From contig VRMN01000004.1 of NCBI GenBank assembly GCA_008690995.1, positions 1 through 64,000 of the forward strand: a stretch of DNA of 64,000 nucleotides, in the 5' to 3' direction. Positions 19,065 through 28,671 of this stretch are shown here, piece after piece. Numbering within the stretch: position 1 is the first letter of the stretch; every line of letters starts with the position of its first letter. This DNA is from Porphyridium purpureum (taxonomy: Eukaryota; Rhodophyta; Bangiophyceae; Porphyridiales; Porphyridiaceae). The notes beneath the pieces are model-generated. The model had not been told where the DNA came from and made no database searches. It worked only from the letters and a program-made list of their open reading frames with translations. A program made the position numbers and the translations under genes.

Positions 19065-20839
19065 GTCATAGTGTTCAGCACGGCTTTCCTTCAAAAACTG
19101 GGAGCCGGTCCGCGCAAAGACGACCTGCGAGCTTTGGATCAGGTGCAGTTTTCGCAGACCGAGTTCCTCCGTGCACGCGATGAGGGCAAGCTGCGCATCG
19201 TTTTTATGATCGGCGAAAGCCAGATTGGAAAATCCACTCTGATCAAACACCTGGTCGCGGCGCCTGTAGCCAAGGCAGGCAACGGATTGGAGCGCTGTAT
19301 TGTGGAACCTTCTCCGTATGCCACAAAGCACAACGGATATCTAATCATTTTCTATGATACGCCCGGCCTGAACGACGCATAAACGCCAAATAACGTGCAT
19401 TTGGAAACCATTCGGCAGGTAGCGGCGCACTTTGAGCAGGTTTCGTCTCTTCTTTTATGTGTTTCTGAAGGGTCCACGAACTTTAGCGGATCGCTGTACC
19501 AGGTCCTTTGCGCTTACCGAGGGATGTTTGGCGCGGAAGAGTTCGAACAAATGCTCATGGTGCACGTCACAAAGTCGGCCATGCTTGATGACGAGATTTT
19601 TGATCAAGACACAGACAGGTGTGTTTCACTTCTCGCTTCGCAAGAAGAGAGGCGCAACGGCCTCGTGAAGCTCTTGACAGACGGATTCTCGGTGAGCGAT
19701 AATGACATTCGGAAAAGTGACAAATCTCCGCCGGGACAGGGCATTTCGCACACCAATGCTTTAGCCATGAAATTTAGTAAGGCGTCCCAATCTCCTGGCT
19801 CGTTCTCACCTAAAACACACAAGACCATGCGAAGCGTTGAACTGCGGTCAATGATGCTTGACGCCTTGTCCAGGACTCAGCTTATTGACTGCAAAGCTCG
19901 TAAGGATCGCGATCAAGCATTTGATCAGTTCATGTCGCAGTTGAAGGAGATGAAGGACGTGAGAGATCAAGACACCAAGATAAGCAAAGTGAAAAGAAAT
20001 TGCGGGAAATCAAAGAGAGCATGGCGAAGGACGGGCTGTTATCGCTTGTCGGTGAGAAACCAGAGCACAGAATGAAAGTGGAGGAATCCACGGTCGATAT
20101 CTTTCGCGCGGAGCGCATCCAATTTTTTTGGGCTACCGTCACGATATATTTGATATCGTTCTATGGCTGGGTTCCGAGCCACCAGGATTCTTTAATTATA
20201 GTCCCAAACGAAGGAAGTGGTGCTCGCTTGAAGACGTGTGAGGCTCCGGAGTTACCTAAGCATGGGAGCTCAACAATTGAATGGTACGCCATAATCAAGG
20301 AAATAGTCGGAACAGACAACTTCATATCTGGATTTGAGCTGAGCGAATACACTTTTCGCAAAGGAACCGTTACCTCCAGCGTTAAAGAACTACTTGTCAC
20401 AGTGATGCCGAAAGAGGTTTCCGAAGAAGCCATCAACGAGGCCTTTCAGCGGGTGAAGCTCGCCGAAACAAATGCCAGGGAAAACGCGGATGATATCCTG
20501 ACTCCAAAAGAGTGGGAAAAAGTGATGGCTAGGGCTTACCGAGACAGAGATGAAGGGCATGATGTAGACATCGAGGGGTTGGAAGCGACGATGCAAGAGC
20601 AGTTGGACCTTGACAAGACGGATCTTGCTTCCGAAGAGGCTGCGAACGAGGCGATTGAGCAGGTGAAGCTCGCCGAAACAAATGAGAGGGAAAACGCGGA
20701 TGATTTCCTGACTGCAGAAGAGTGGGAAAATGTGATTGCATCAGCTTATCGAGGCAGAGATGAAGGGCAAGATGTAGATATTGAGGGCTTGAAGGCGATG
20801 ATGCAAGAGCAGTTGAAACTTGACGAGACGGATCTTTAA
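19065..20839 (+). pseudogene. AIG1/GIMAP-like GTPase remnant with tandem C-terminal repeat
   Basis: A P-loop GTPase start is clear: VFMIGESQIGKSTLIKHL (near 19200) is the Walker A motif and YDTPGLNDA (near 19360) is the G3 box. Small GTPases of the AIG1/IMAP and septin-like TRAFAC class share this pattern. There is no in-frame ATG before the P-loop. An in-frame TAA follows G3 at 19380-19382, after which the same frame stays open to 20075. Near 19970-20000 the meaningful frame shifts, within a coiled-coil-like KEMKDVRDQD / KKLREIKES region. The last part (from 20000) has a hydrophobic segment (FFWATVTIYLISFYGW) and two tandem 70-residue repeats. These breaks suggest a host pseudogene. Undetected introns, an assembly error or stop readthrough are less likely alternatives. 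Confidence 0.65.
20420..20839 (+). repeat. Two tandem 210-bp coding repeats
   Basis: Unit 1 (20420-20629) and unit 2 (20630-20839) each encode 70 residues or slightly fewer, starting SEEA and sharing VKLAETN, RENADD, EWE and the DVDIEGL core. They are highly similar and both keep frame, so the duplication happened while the region was still selected as protein or very recently. Confidence 0.85.
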
Positions 20840-21278
20840 TCTGGGTCAGTCGTTTTTCTCGCTCACTGGGTTTTCATTGTTCGACGAGCTACGGTGATCG
20901 GTTGCTTTCGTATGAACCGGGACATTTCTATATTTTGGAACTTTGTTTGGGGTTTCCTTGTGCTTCGTCGTTTTCATTCAGCAATCTATTCCGTAGAACC
21001 CGGCTATTCTTATGCCCGCATTCGCGCGCGACTCCTCTTCTTTGACGGTATGCATTGGAATTTCAAGCCGTCCTCTTCGTCGCTACGTAGTTTACTCTCT
21101 GTCTGGCTCCAATCTTGCGCTTGCCTTGCCGTGGCTGCCGCTGTGACCGTCTGGCAAAGCTGTCGTCTGTTCGGGATCTGGATTAAAATTCGCTGCTTCT
21201 TGAATCTTCATCCTACGCAAAATTGAAAGGAGGAAACACCCGGCGTGGGGCCAATGTCAACTCGTCGAGTGGGATTCG
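20840..21278. other. Intergenic region upstream of PPR-like gene
   Basis: About 440 bases with no supported gene. A 110-codon frame at 20894-21226 (+) starts GTG-like, has no recognisable domain and is probably chance. Confidence 0.5.
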
Positions 21279-23306
21279 ATGAGCGCCATGGCTTGCGCCT
21301 GGTTGCAACGCGGCCGGTACTTGTTGAGACGCACGAGCGCGTCATGTGCGCCTCCCGGGGTGCGCCGGGAATTTCATTCCGCGCGGGCTTTCGACGAATA
21401 TAGCGTGCCTCCGCGCAGCAGCGAATCAGCCGCGTTCAGTGCATACCGGCACACGCACGAGCTCAACGAGCAATTGAAACTCATGCTGGCCGCAGGTGCA
21501 CCGCTGCCTCGCGTGGAGCACTATATGAGCTCTTCGGGCGTTGGTCGTCCGAGCGGCCCTCGTCTGGACAAGATTTCGCTGACGCTGGCTTTGCGTATCG
21601 CCCGTTCTGCGCAGAATTATTTGCCGCACAGAAGACTGGGGTTTGCGGTGCGTATGCTACAGTTGGCAAGGCAGCATGGTGTGGCCATCGACGCTTACAA
21701 GTTGGCGCACATAATGCCGCTCGCGAGGCCATGCCGCAAAGCGAATGTGGTTTTGGCTGTCAAGCGTTTGGCGGAGGCGCCAGCCGATCGCTCGCCATCA
21801 GGCCGGATGCTGAACGAAGTGACTTACCAGGGACTGATCACTCACTTTGCATCCTGCGGGCGGCTTGATCTTATGCAGCGGACATTTGAAGAGTTTGTTT
21901 GTTTGCGGAACGACCAGGTAAGCGCGCACACCTTTGTTAGGGTCATTGACGGCTTTCTGGCCAATGATCACCCGGGCGCGGCCATGGATGTTTGGAAAAT
22001 CATGTGTGCGCCCCCGTATCTTGAGCGGATGGTTTTTGATGCGTACGTGCTTGAAAGCGGGGCACGCATTTGTATGGTCGTCGATGACGAAGAAGAAGCT
22101 CGTTGGATCGAAGCCATGTTTGCGCGAATCGGTGTGTCTTCGGGTCAACCTGTTGATCGACAGCAAGATGCACAGAGCGTAGCCAGGGACACACCCACTG
22201 AGCCGGTGCAGATTCTCGCCGAGCCGCAGCCGACGAATGTGTTGAATAATCGGCTGCAGACAGCGCTGTTTGAAAAATGGGACGCGCGGCGCGTGCAAAA
22301 TTTGCTCGACGGGTGGCGCCTGACGCGTCTCGATTCCCTGTCGCTCTCGCTGCTTCTCCGCATTGCTCGGGACTCGCCGCAGCTTTCGAATCGCGAAAAG
22401 CTTTCATTTGCAATACGGGCGCTACAGAGAGCGCGCGGCCACGGTGTGAAACCTCATGCAAGGCAGTTCACACATTTACTATCCCTGGCGACCGCGTGCC
22501 GTAAAGCCAATGTGATTTTGGTCGCGAAGAAACTGTGCAGTCAGAACGGACAATCTTTGGACTTTTTCGCGTACAAGGGGCTCATCATGCACTTTGCCCA
22601 GTGCCAGCGGCCTTTCCTCATGAAAGATATGTTTGATGAGATGATACTTGTGCACGGCAGCGCAGACAGCACGGCGGTTGTTAGTGTGATGCGCGGCTTT
22701 CTCACGACCGGGCATCATGAGAAAGCCCTGCAGGTTTGGAATCTGTCGCGCTCCGAGACGTTCGCTCAGCGCATCGTGCTGAGCCCGGACATGCTCACGT
22801 GCGGCGCGCTTATCTGTGGGCTAGAAGGGCATGATACTGTGCACGTCGCAGAGGAGGTCTCAAAGCAGTATATCGAAATGAACATTGCGCCGGGAGCCTG
22901 GAAACTGAAGAATCTTGCTGCAGCATTTATTCGATCCGGGCGATTTGAGGAGGCGCGGGAGCATATGCTGTGGTGCGTTCGCACGTGCGACCGCCCTCCG
23001 CTTGCTCCCGAATTGACCTTATATATTTCTGAGTGCATCAAGAGAGATCAACCAGCGGAATTATTGCCGCTAGTGCAGGTATTTGTGGTTGCTAGACACG
23101 GCAAGCCGCATGCTGACAAGATAAAGTGGCCGCTCGCTGTGCAACAGTACGTCGAAACGCTGCGAAATGCCGCCTTTGAAAAACAGCTGGACGCGCGCAT
23201 AGTCAAGGAACACGTCGAGATTGCGTTAGGGCCCGAAGCAGCGATGAAGCCCAGGACTGTGAAAGGCAAGGTGGAGAACAAGGTGGAAAACCACGTGACA
23301 GAGTGA
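21279..23306 (+). CDS. PPR-like organelle protein with internal duplication
   Basis: This 675-residue, helix-rich protein has the look of a pentatricopeptide-repeat RNA-binding protein: successive pairs of helices such as VTYQGLITHFASCGRLDLMQ and FVRVIDGFLANDHPGAAMDVW, with roughly 35-residue spacing. The N-terminus is basic, lacks acidic residues and contains RREFHSARAF, a typical mitochondrial presequence cleavage context, so mitochondrial import is likely; plastid import is possible. The two halves are related: residues about 105-260 and 345-490 share RLDxxSLxLxLRIAR, a further ALQRARxHGV-like segment and a CRKANVxLxxKxL box. The probable role is organelle RNA processing or translation. 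The C-terminal 60 residues are charged and unrelated. Confidence 0.72.
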   Translation: MSAMACAWLQRGRYLLRRTSASCAPPGVRREFHSARAFDEYSVPPRSSESAAFSAYRHTHELNEQLKLMLAAGAPLPRVEHYMSSSGVGRPSGPRLDKISLTLALRIARSAQNYLPHRRLGFAVRMLQLARQHGVAIDAYKLAHIMPLARPCRKANVVLAVKRLAEAPADRSPSGRMLNEVTYQGLITHFASCGRLDLMQRTFEEFVCLRNDQVSAHTFVRVIDGFLANDHPGAAMDVWKIMCAPPYLERMVFDAYVLESGARICMVVDDEEEARWIEAMFARIGVSSGQPVDRQQDAQSVARDTPTEPVQILAEPQPTNVLNNRLQTALFEKWDARRVQNLLDGWRLTRLDSLSLSLLLRIARDSPQLSNREKLSFAIRALQRARGHGVKPHARQFTHLLSLATACRKANVILVAKKLCSQNGQSLDFFAYKGLIMHFAQCQRPFLMKDMFDEMILVHGSADSTAVVSVMRGFLTTGHHEKALQVWNLSRSETFAQRIVLSPDMLTCGALICGLEGHDTVHVAEEVSKQYIEMNIAPGAWKLKNLAAAFIRSGRFEEAREHMLWCVRTCDRPPLAPELTLYISECIKRDQPAELLPLVQVFVVARHGKPHADKIKWPLAVQQYVETLRNAAFEKQLDARIVKEHVEIALGPEAAMKPRTVKGKVENKVENHVTE

Positions 23307-24198
23307 TTCAAAGAGCGTCAGACATCTTATATGGGTGAAAGATGTGCCTATTGCCATATCTACAGTTTACAGTTTGTTGGGTTGCTGAGCAGCTGACTTG
23401 CGTGCGAGTGAACCACCAACGACAGGAGACACGAACCGCGTCGGAGTGCTGAGCGAGGTAGAGCCCCACGAGCCAATCTGACACCACCTCTACTGGGCTG
23501 AAACCCGGCACGTGCGGCCGGCTTCAAACAAGCAAAGACCCGGGGCTTGGGCCCCACACGTGCTTCTCAATTCTCGGACGTGAGACGCGCCACTCACCAC
23601 GGCGGAACAAGTGCACACTTGACGCGCAAAATCGTGCTACCCGCACATCCCCAATTGGTATCAGAGGCCCAGCAAACGTCTGAGCCACATTCCATTCACG
23701 CAAAGGTGCGCGCGAGATAAGTTTACTTTCCATGCCAGACGATGCAGATGTTCATTTCGACTTCTTTCCCCCAGCAACGACCTGGTTTTGCAGCGTTGTG
23801 GCCGCTTTGTCCCACAGAAACGCGGCGTTCCCCTTTGTGGCCACCTTGTGTGCGACTTGCACGTCGCATGGCAGCCCGTGCGTAACGCGGGCCGCGCGTC
23901 GGGCGCGTATCAACGCCGCGAGGCTCAAGCATGGCGGCAGCCACCGCACACGCGTTGCTCACACACGCGCGGCGCGGGGGCCGGCGCGCGCATCGCCGCC
24001 ACTCGCAGTCGGGGGCGCAGTGGGTCAAATATGCAGCGCGGGTGTACAGCATGCACTGAACACCCGCCACGCTGCACAATTTGTTCGGGTGTTTTTGCTT
24101 TTCCGGCTTTCCGGTTTTTCGGTATTTTTTTGTGGCGCGTGTGGGGCGCGCGTAGCAAAATTGCGCTGGTTTAGCGAGGGAAAGTCGGTGAGGCGCTG
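23307..24198. other. Intergenic region
   Basis: About 0.9 kb between the PPR-like gene and the purine tract upstream of Snf7. Frames here are short, overlapping and GC-driven, with no domain. No tRNA-like cloverleaf was found. Confidence 0.5.
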
Positions 24199-24332
24199 AA
24201 AAGAAGGGGGAAAGGAGAGGAGGGAAAGGAGAGGGGAAAGGAGAGGAGGGGAAAGAATAGGGAGTGCAACGGAGAGAGGTGGGGGGGAAAGAGGGAGGGA
24301 ACGTGTGCGTGTGGGTGTGGTGAGAAGGGAGG
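24199..24332 (+). repeat. Purine-rich tract immediately upstream of Snf7 start codon
   Basis: From 24199 to the ATG at 24333 the plus strand is nearly all G and A: repeated GGGGAAAGGAGAGG-like units, then GTGTGCGTGTGGGTGTGG and GAGAAGGGAGG. Such a strand-asymmetric tract can form triplex or G-quadruplex structure and would be the 5' UTR or core promoter of the gene. The irregular units point to slippage expansion. Confidence 0.75.
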
Positions 24333-25150
24333 ATGGGGCTGTTCAGTAAGTTGAAGAGGGACAAGGGTGCCGAGGCTGGCGGCAAGGCGGCCAAGCCGGG
24401 GAAGGACGCGCCGGTGGCGGCGCTGCGCGCCGCCAGCTGTAGCGCCGCCCGCCCGGCGCAGCGCCCGCTGCTGCGCCGTCGCCGCGGCGCGGCCCCGATG
24501 CGCAGCCCCCGAAGCTCGCGCCGCCGCCGTCCGCGGCAAAGGCGCCCGACCCGGCGACGCGGATTGCCGAGCTGCAGAAGCACCTGAATATGCTCGATAA
24601 GAAGGAGGATGTGCTGCTGGCCAAGATGAAGGTGGAGCAGGAAAAGGCGCTCAAGGCCGCGGGCGACGGCAATCGCGCGCGCGCCAAGGAGCACATGGAG
24701 ACCAAGAAGCTGCTGGAGGCCCAGCAGGCCCGCATCGCGGGTCAAAGGAAAAACATCAACAAACAGAAGATGGCGATTGAGGAGGCTGTCATGAACAATG
24801 CACATGTTGACATCACCAGGATGGGTGCCGCGGAGCTGTCGAAATTACAGGAAGGGATGTCTGCCGATGTTGTGGACGATATCATGGCAGATCTCGGTGA
24901 GCAGCTCAACGTGGGCAAGGACATCAGCGATGCGCTGGGCATGGCGGTGAATGGAGGAGATTACGTTGACGAAATGGCTGCAGAGGACGAGCTCGATGCA
25001 TTGCTCGAGGCACAGGCGCAGGAGAAACTGATGGCCGACCAAAAAGTGACTCTTCCCAGCGGGGTCGCTGCGGGACCGTCTTCCGCTGCGGCCAAACCGC
25101 AGAAAAGCCGGGAGGAGGAGCTCGCCGCACTCGAGGCCTCACTCATGTAG
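24333..25150 (+). CDS. SNF7: ESCRT-III subunit Snf7/Vps32/CHMP4
   Basis: This is the core ESCRT-III filament protein that remodels endosomal and other membranes. From about 24545 onward the frame gives IAELQKHLNMLDKKEDVLL, charged helices (KAKEHMETKKLLEAQQARI-type), the acidic hinge SADVVDDIMADLGEQ and a C-terminal MIM1-like EEELAALEASLM. The ATG at 24333 starts MGLFSKLKRDKG, a normal Snf7 N-terminus, but in a different frame, and the conserved frame hits a TAG at 24440-24442 upstream. A small intron would fix this: 24346-24506 or 24346-24461 (both GTAAGT to CAG) restore frame, though they remove the basic FSKLKRDKG helix. Alternatively 24414-24442 (29 nt, GTGGCG to TAG) keeps it. A sequencing error in this GC-rich low-complexity stretch is equally possible. 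The family call is firm; the 5' structure is not. Confidence 0.85.
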
Positions 25151-25451
25151 AAAACATCGTAAAGAGAGTTGGCTGTGTGTGTTTATCCTGATTCTTGTAA
25201 AAGCGTTCTTCCCATGGAGGACGGATCGGAATGCTCAACATCGAATCCCCGACCCGGCCCGCCGATCAGCCTCGCTCATATGTCTTGTCTAGCCTCTCAA
25301 CTTGGCCGGAAATGAATGATCGACTGAAGGGGCTCGGTAGCGCAAGTTTCATCACGCAGGCGCGCGCGGGAAAGTGGGTGCTGACGCCGCTACTGAGAAG
25401 TGACGCTGGGACGCGAAGCTGCCTGGACGAGGGAGGCAAGAACGCCCGGCG

Positions 25452-27317
25452 ATGGGGGACCGGGAATACGACGCGCGACGCGGAGCGGGCGCGGGCCGTC
25501 CGGACGACTGGGCGTACCACGACGACCCACGGTACGCACATGAGCCCGACTATTACGGAGGCGGCGAGTTTGGCGGATTCGACGCAGAGCGTGGGTACTC
25601 GGGGCGTGCCAATGGAAGTGGACGAGGTGAGCCGTACCCTCTGGTCGAGAGCTATCCGGACGAGGACGGATACCATGGCGATGGCGCACATCCAAAGCGA
25701 GCAAGTGCGGCGGCGGCGACGAGCTCAGGTGGCGCCGGCGGGTTACTTATGAATGCTGCGGGTCAGGGCAAGTCCATGTCTGCCGGAAGTACCGGTGGTG
25801 CCGGCGCCGGCGCTGCGCTTTCAAAGAAGGCATCGCAGTCGACGATGGGCTCGAAGATGAAGGATGTCTTTCGCAAGGTAAGCTCGGACATGAAAAAGGA
25901 CTTTTGGAAGACGCTCATCATCAACACAACGAATCGAACCATTGGACCGCCCGAACAGAGCCACGTGATGACCATCATGGATGGCCTGCAGAACGGGAGC
26001 GGGCCTATCGCAGATCGCAACAACTCCACCGGTGCGATATGCCACCACCTGCGCAAGCGTCTGCAGGAGCCGGACTGGATCGTGGCCGTCAAGGCGCTTG
26101 GTGTATTCCACTACTTGCTGCGCGAATGCAAGGAGCCCATGTTTGCGAAGGAGGTCGCAACGACGTACCGCAGCATTTTTAATATGTCCGGGTTCAATAA
26201 CCTACTCCCAGAAGGTTCGGCGTACGTCGGATTTGTTCGCTCGTACGGCGCATACCTGGTCAAATGGTGCGAGCTCAAGGCCACGCTTGACTACCCCCCG
26301 TGCAAGGTCGGCGTGTGGGAGGACAAACCTGAGACAGAGTTCTGCGAGCAGTTTGGCCGCACGGACCCAAAAGTTTTGCTCACGGCGATTCCCATGGTGC
26401 TCGCGGCACTAGACGTCATCTACAAAATCGACTGGAAGGGCCCGATGAAGGGCAGCCCAGCAGGCGCATTCCCTATCAGCTTGGTGCTGAACGATTTTAC
26501 ACACTACTGGATGTCGATTCAGCGAGGGTTCATGACGGTGGTGGACGCGTTCTACGCCAAGCCGGACGCTCTCGCGCCGCGCGCGTCCAAGGGGGCGCAG
26601 GCCATGTATGAGCTGTATCTATCATTCACCAAGGAAGATACGGCCAAGGCAAAGGAATTTATTGGCACGGCCACCATGCTAAGCCCCGGCTGGAACGCGC
26701 CCGGTGCGGAGCTGCCAGAAGAGGATGTGGTGTATGACGTGTGCATGGCCATGTACGAATATGCGTATCCTGAAGCCTCCTACGCGCAAGTCGCACGTGT
26801 CATGGACTCGGCTGCGTTACTTGGTGGCGCCGGTGGTAAGGGGTACCGCGCCCAGTCCAAAAAGGGCGGAAGCGTGGTGGCCGCTTCGGCTGCCGATTCA
26901 TTCTTCGACCCAGATGGCGACCCTTTTGCCAGCGCCACCGCCACCGCTGGCAAAGGTAAAAGGGAGTCTGAGAGCCAAAGCCTATCCGGCAAGGGCACCG
27001 GCACTTCGCGCAAACCCAAGCGGAGTGGAGTCATTGTGGAGGAGCCTTCAGACAATGATCCCTTCGGGCCCGCGAACGACGGGTTTGATGGCTTGCTTAT
27101 TTCGCGCCCGCGGCCTGCGGCTGATGACGCTCTTACCGGAAGTGTCGGCGACGGGGCGCGCAGCACGTGGCAGGGTTCAGCAGACCCATTTGGAAAAGAC
27201 ACATCGCAGCTGGCGACGATGAACGTGAATCCGATGGCTATGCAACAGCAGCAGATGATGTTGATGCGGCAGCAACAGCAGCAGCAATTGCTGCTTCAGC
27301 AACAGCGACAGATGGCT

Positions 27318-27348
<31 letters not shown>

Positions 27349-27473
27349 TCATGATGCAACAGCAAGCCGCGCTGCGCCAACGACAATCTGGCGGTGTCAT
27401 GCAGCACATGAATATGAATCCGAGCGGCTACTCTGGCGCGTATGGCCCAGGTTCGGGCTTCCAAGGCTACTGA
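25452..27473 (+). CDS. ANTH-domain clathrin adaptor (AP180/CALM type)
   Basis: This 673-residue endocytic adaptor binds phosphoinositide membranes and recruits clathrin. Residues 1-130 are low complexity (Gly, Tyr, Ser, Ala). The ANTH superhelix follows at about 140-410, with helices such as TIMDGLQNGSGPIADRNNST, WIVAVKALGVFHYLLREC and CEQFGRTDPKVLLTAIPMVL. The C-terminal third is disordered and carries clathrin and AP-2 type short motifs: DGDPFA, NDPFGP and ADPFGK (DPF) and NPM. A glutamine-rich run (27240-27370, mixed CAG and CAA codons) follows. The basic PI(4,5)P2-binding KxxKxxxxHxxxR signature at the start of ANTH is not obvious, so lipid specificity may differ. The ATG at 25452 opens the frame. 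Confidence 0.9.
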
Positions 27474-27775
27474 AAGTTGGTGCGGACACACGACGCAGAT
27501 CGGATCTTTCGTCGGAGAGCCGTCAACTTGTAGCCCTGTCCATGCTCCGTAGCCTGCTTTCTCTAACGTAGCATGACTCTCTTATCCACAGCTAGACCAA
27601 TACACATGATGGAACCTGGAACAGCAAGGCCAATGCCACGCACCTGGGTGCAGAGCTTTGTTCAGATAGCCCTCAACCGTATCGCAATTTGAACGCACCT
27701 CGGGACACTGAAGAAGCCTCTGGGTATGGTCAGCGCGCGGCCGTTGCACGTTGACATTGGGTTGTGTGTGAAACA
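27474..27775. other. Intergenic region
   Basis: About 300 bases between two same-strand genes. Nothing recognisable was seen. Confidence 0.5.
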
Positions 27776-28423
27776 ATGCGCCGCGCAGTACGGCTCTCGC
27801 TAGCGGGCCTGCTCGTGTTTACGCCGTTGGTGCTTGGTGTGCTCTACTTCTTGATCTGCCCTGTTGCGCCCGAGTTTGACAACATCCGCAGCAGCGAGCT
27901 CTCGCGCAAGGTGTTTGGCTTTCGCAAGCGCGTGCTCGGATGGGTAGTGGGCGGCAGCGGGGTGCAGTCCGTGGCCATTTCGCGTGCGGAACTGGCCGTG
28001 TTTGACGGCAGCAGCGATCTGCTGCCTGTGTGGATCTCGATCGCAAACCAGGTCTTCGATGTGACGGCTGGCCGCGACTTTTACCGCGTGGGCGGCAGCT
28101 ACAATGTATTTGCCGGGCGGGACGCCACGTTTCACCTGTTTGACCTGTCCGAGGCGTCCGAGCGCACGTGGTGCGGCGAGCACGAGTGGGCGGCATTGAG
28201 CGACGAGATGCGCAAGTCGCTAGACGGGTGGCTGGACTTTTTCAACACGCACAAGTACTACTTTCGGGTCGGCACGCTCACGAACGAAGACTACGCACCG
28301 TGTGCAAGTGCGCACGAGGCGCAAGACGCTCACCTGTCTCTCCACAACGAACACCTGCTCGAGGCTGGGCCCATGCCGGACCCGCCGGCAAACCAGCAAC
28401 AGCACGGACACGATGAGCTTTGA
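27776..28423 (+). CDS. Membrane-anchored cytochrome b5-like heme-binding protein (MAPR family)
   Basis: This 215-residue protein has an N-terminal membrane anchor (residues about 5-27, LSLAGLLVFTPLVLGVLYFL) and one cytochrome b5-like domain of the MAPR/neudesin type (about 65-165). Diagnostic parts are the start RAELAVFDGSS, then WISIANQVFDVTAGRDFYRVGGSYNVFAGRDAT split over adjacent strands, where tyrosines rather than the two histidines of true cytochrome b5 ligate heme in the family. The family regulates P450 and heme or sterol metabolism in ER-type membranes. The frame opens upstream with GTG; the first ATG at 27776 is the likely start. Confidence 0.88.
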   Translation: MRRAVRLSLAGLLVFTPLVLGVLYFLICPVAPEFDNIRSSELSRKVFGFRKRVLGWVVGGSGVQSVAISRAELAVFDGSSDLLPVWISIANQVFDVTAGRDFYRVGGSYNVFAGRDATFHLFDLSEASERTWCGEHEWAALSDEMRKSLDGWLDFFNTHKYYFRVGTLTNEDYAPCASAHEAQDAHLSLHNEHLLEAGPMPDPPANQQQHGHDEL

Positions 28424-28671
28424 AATGATGCCTCAGACTTCCAGTGCCTTGAGGACGTGGCTTGGGCATGGTGTGTGGCGTTTGAGATGTCCACTGACCG
28501 CATGGGAGGTCTATCACCTTGCACGACCGCGTTCTTGGCAACAAGATGCACGAGGACGTGTCGAAACTCTATTCGCACAGCCTCCACCTGGTGCAAGTTT
28601 CTGCGTAAACGAATAAACGAATAACCGCGCATCCATACCTTGAAGACCGGCAGAGGGCTAAGACGTTTTTG

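Noticed and set aside
24346-24351. GTAAGT at codons 5-6 of Snf7 as a definite splice donor.
   Set aside because: It overlaps the normal FSKL N-terminal sequence of the family. Using it deletes the basic first helix, so I list it only as an option.
27240-27370. CAG/CAA run in the ANTH gene as an independent microsatellite.
   Set aside because: It encodes a glutamine-rich tail typical of clathrin adaptors and mixes CAG with CAA, so it is treated as part of the protein.
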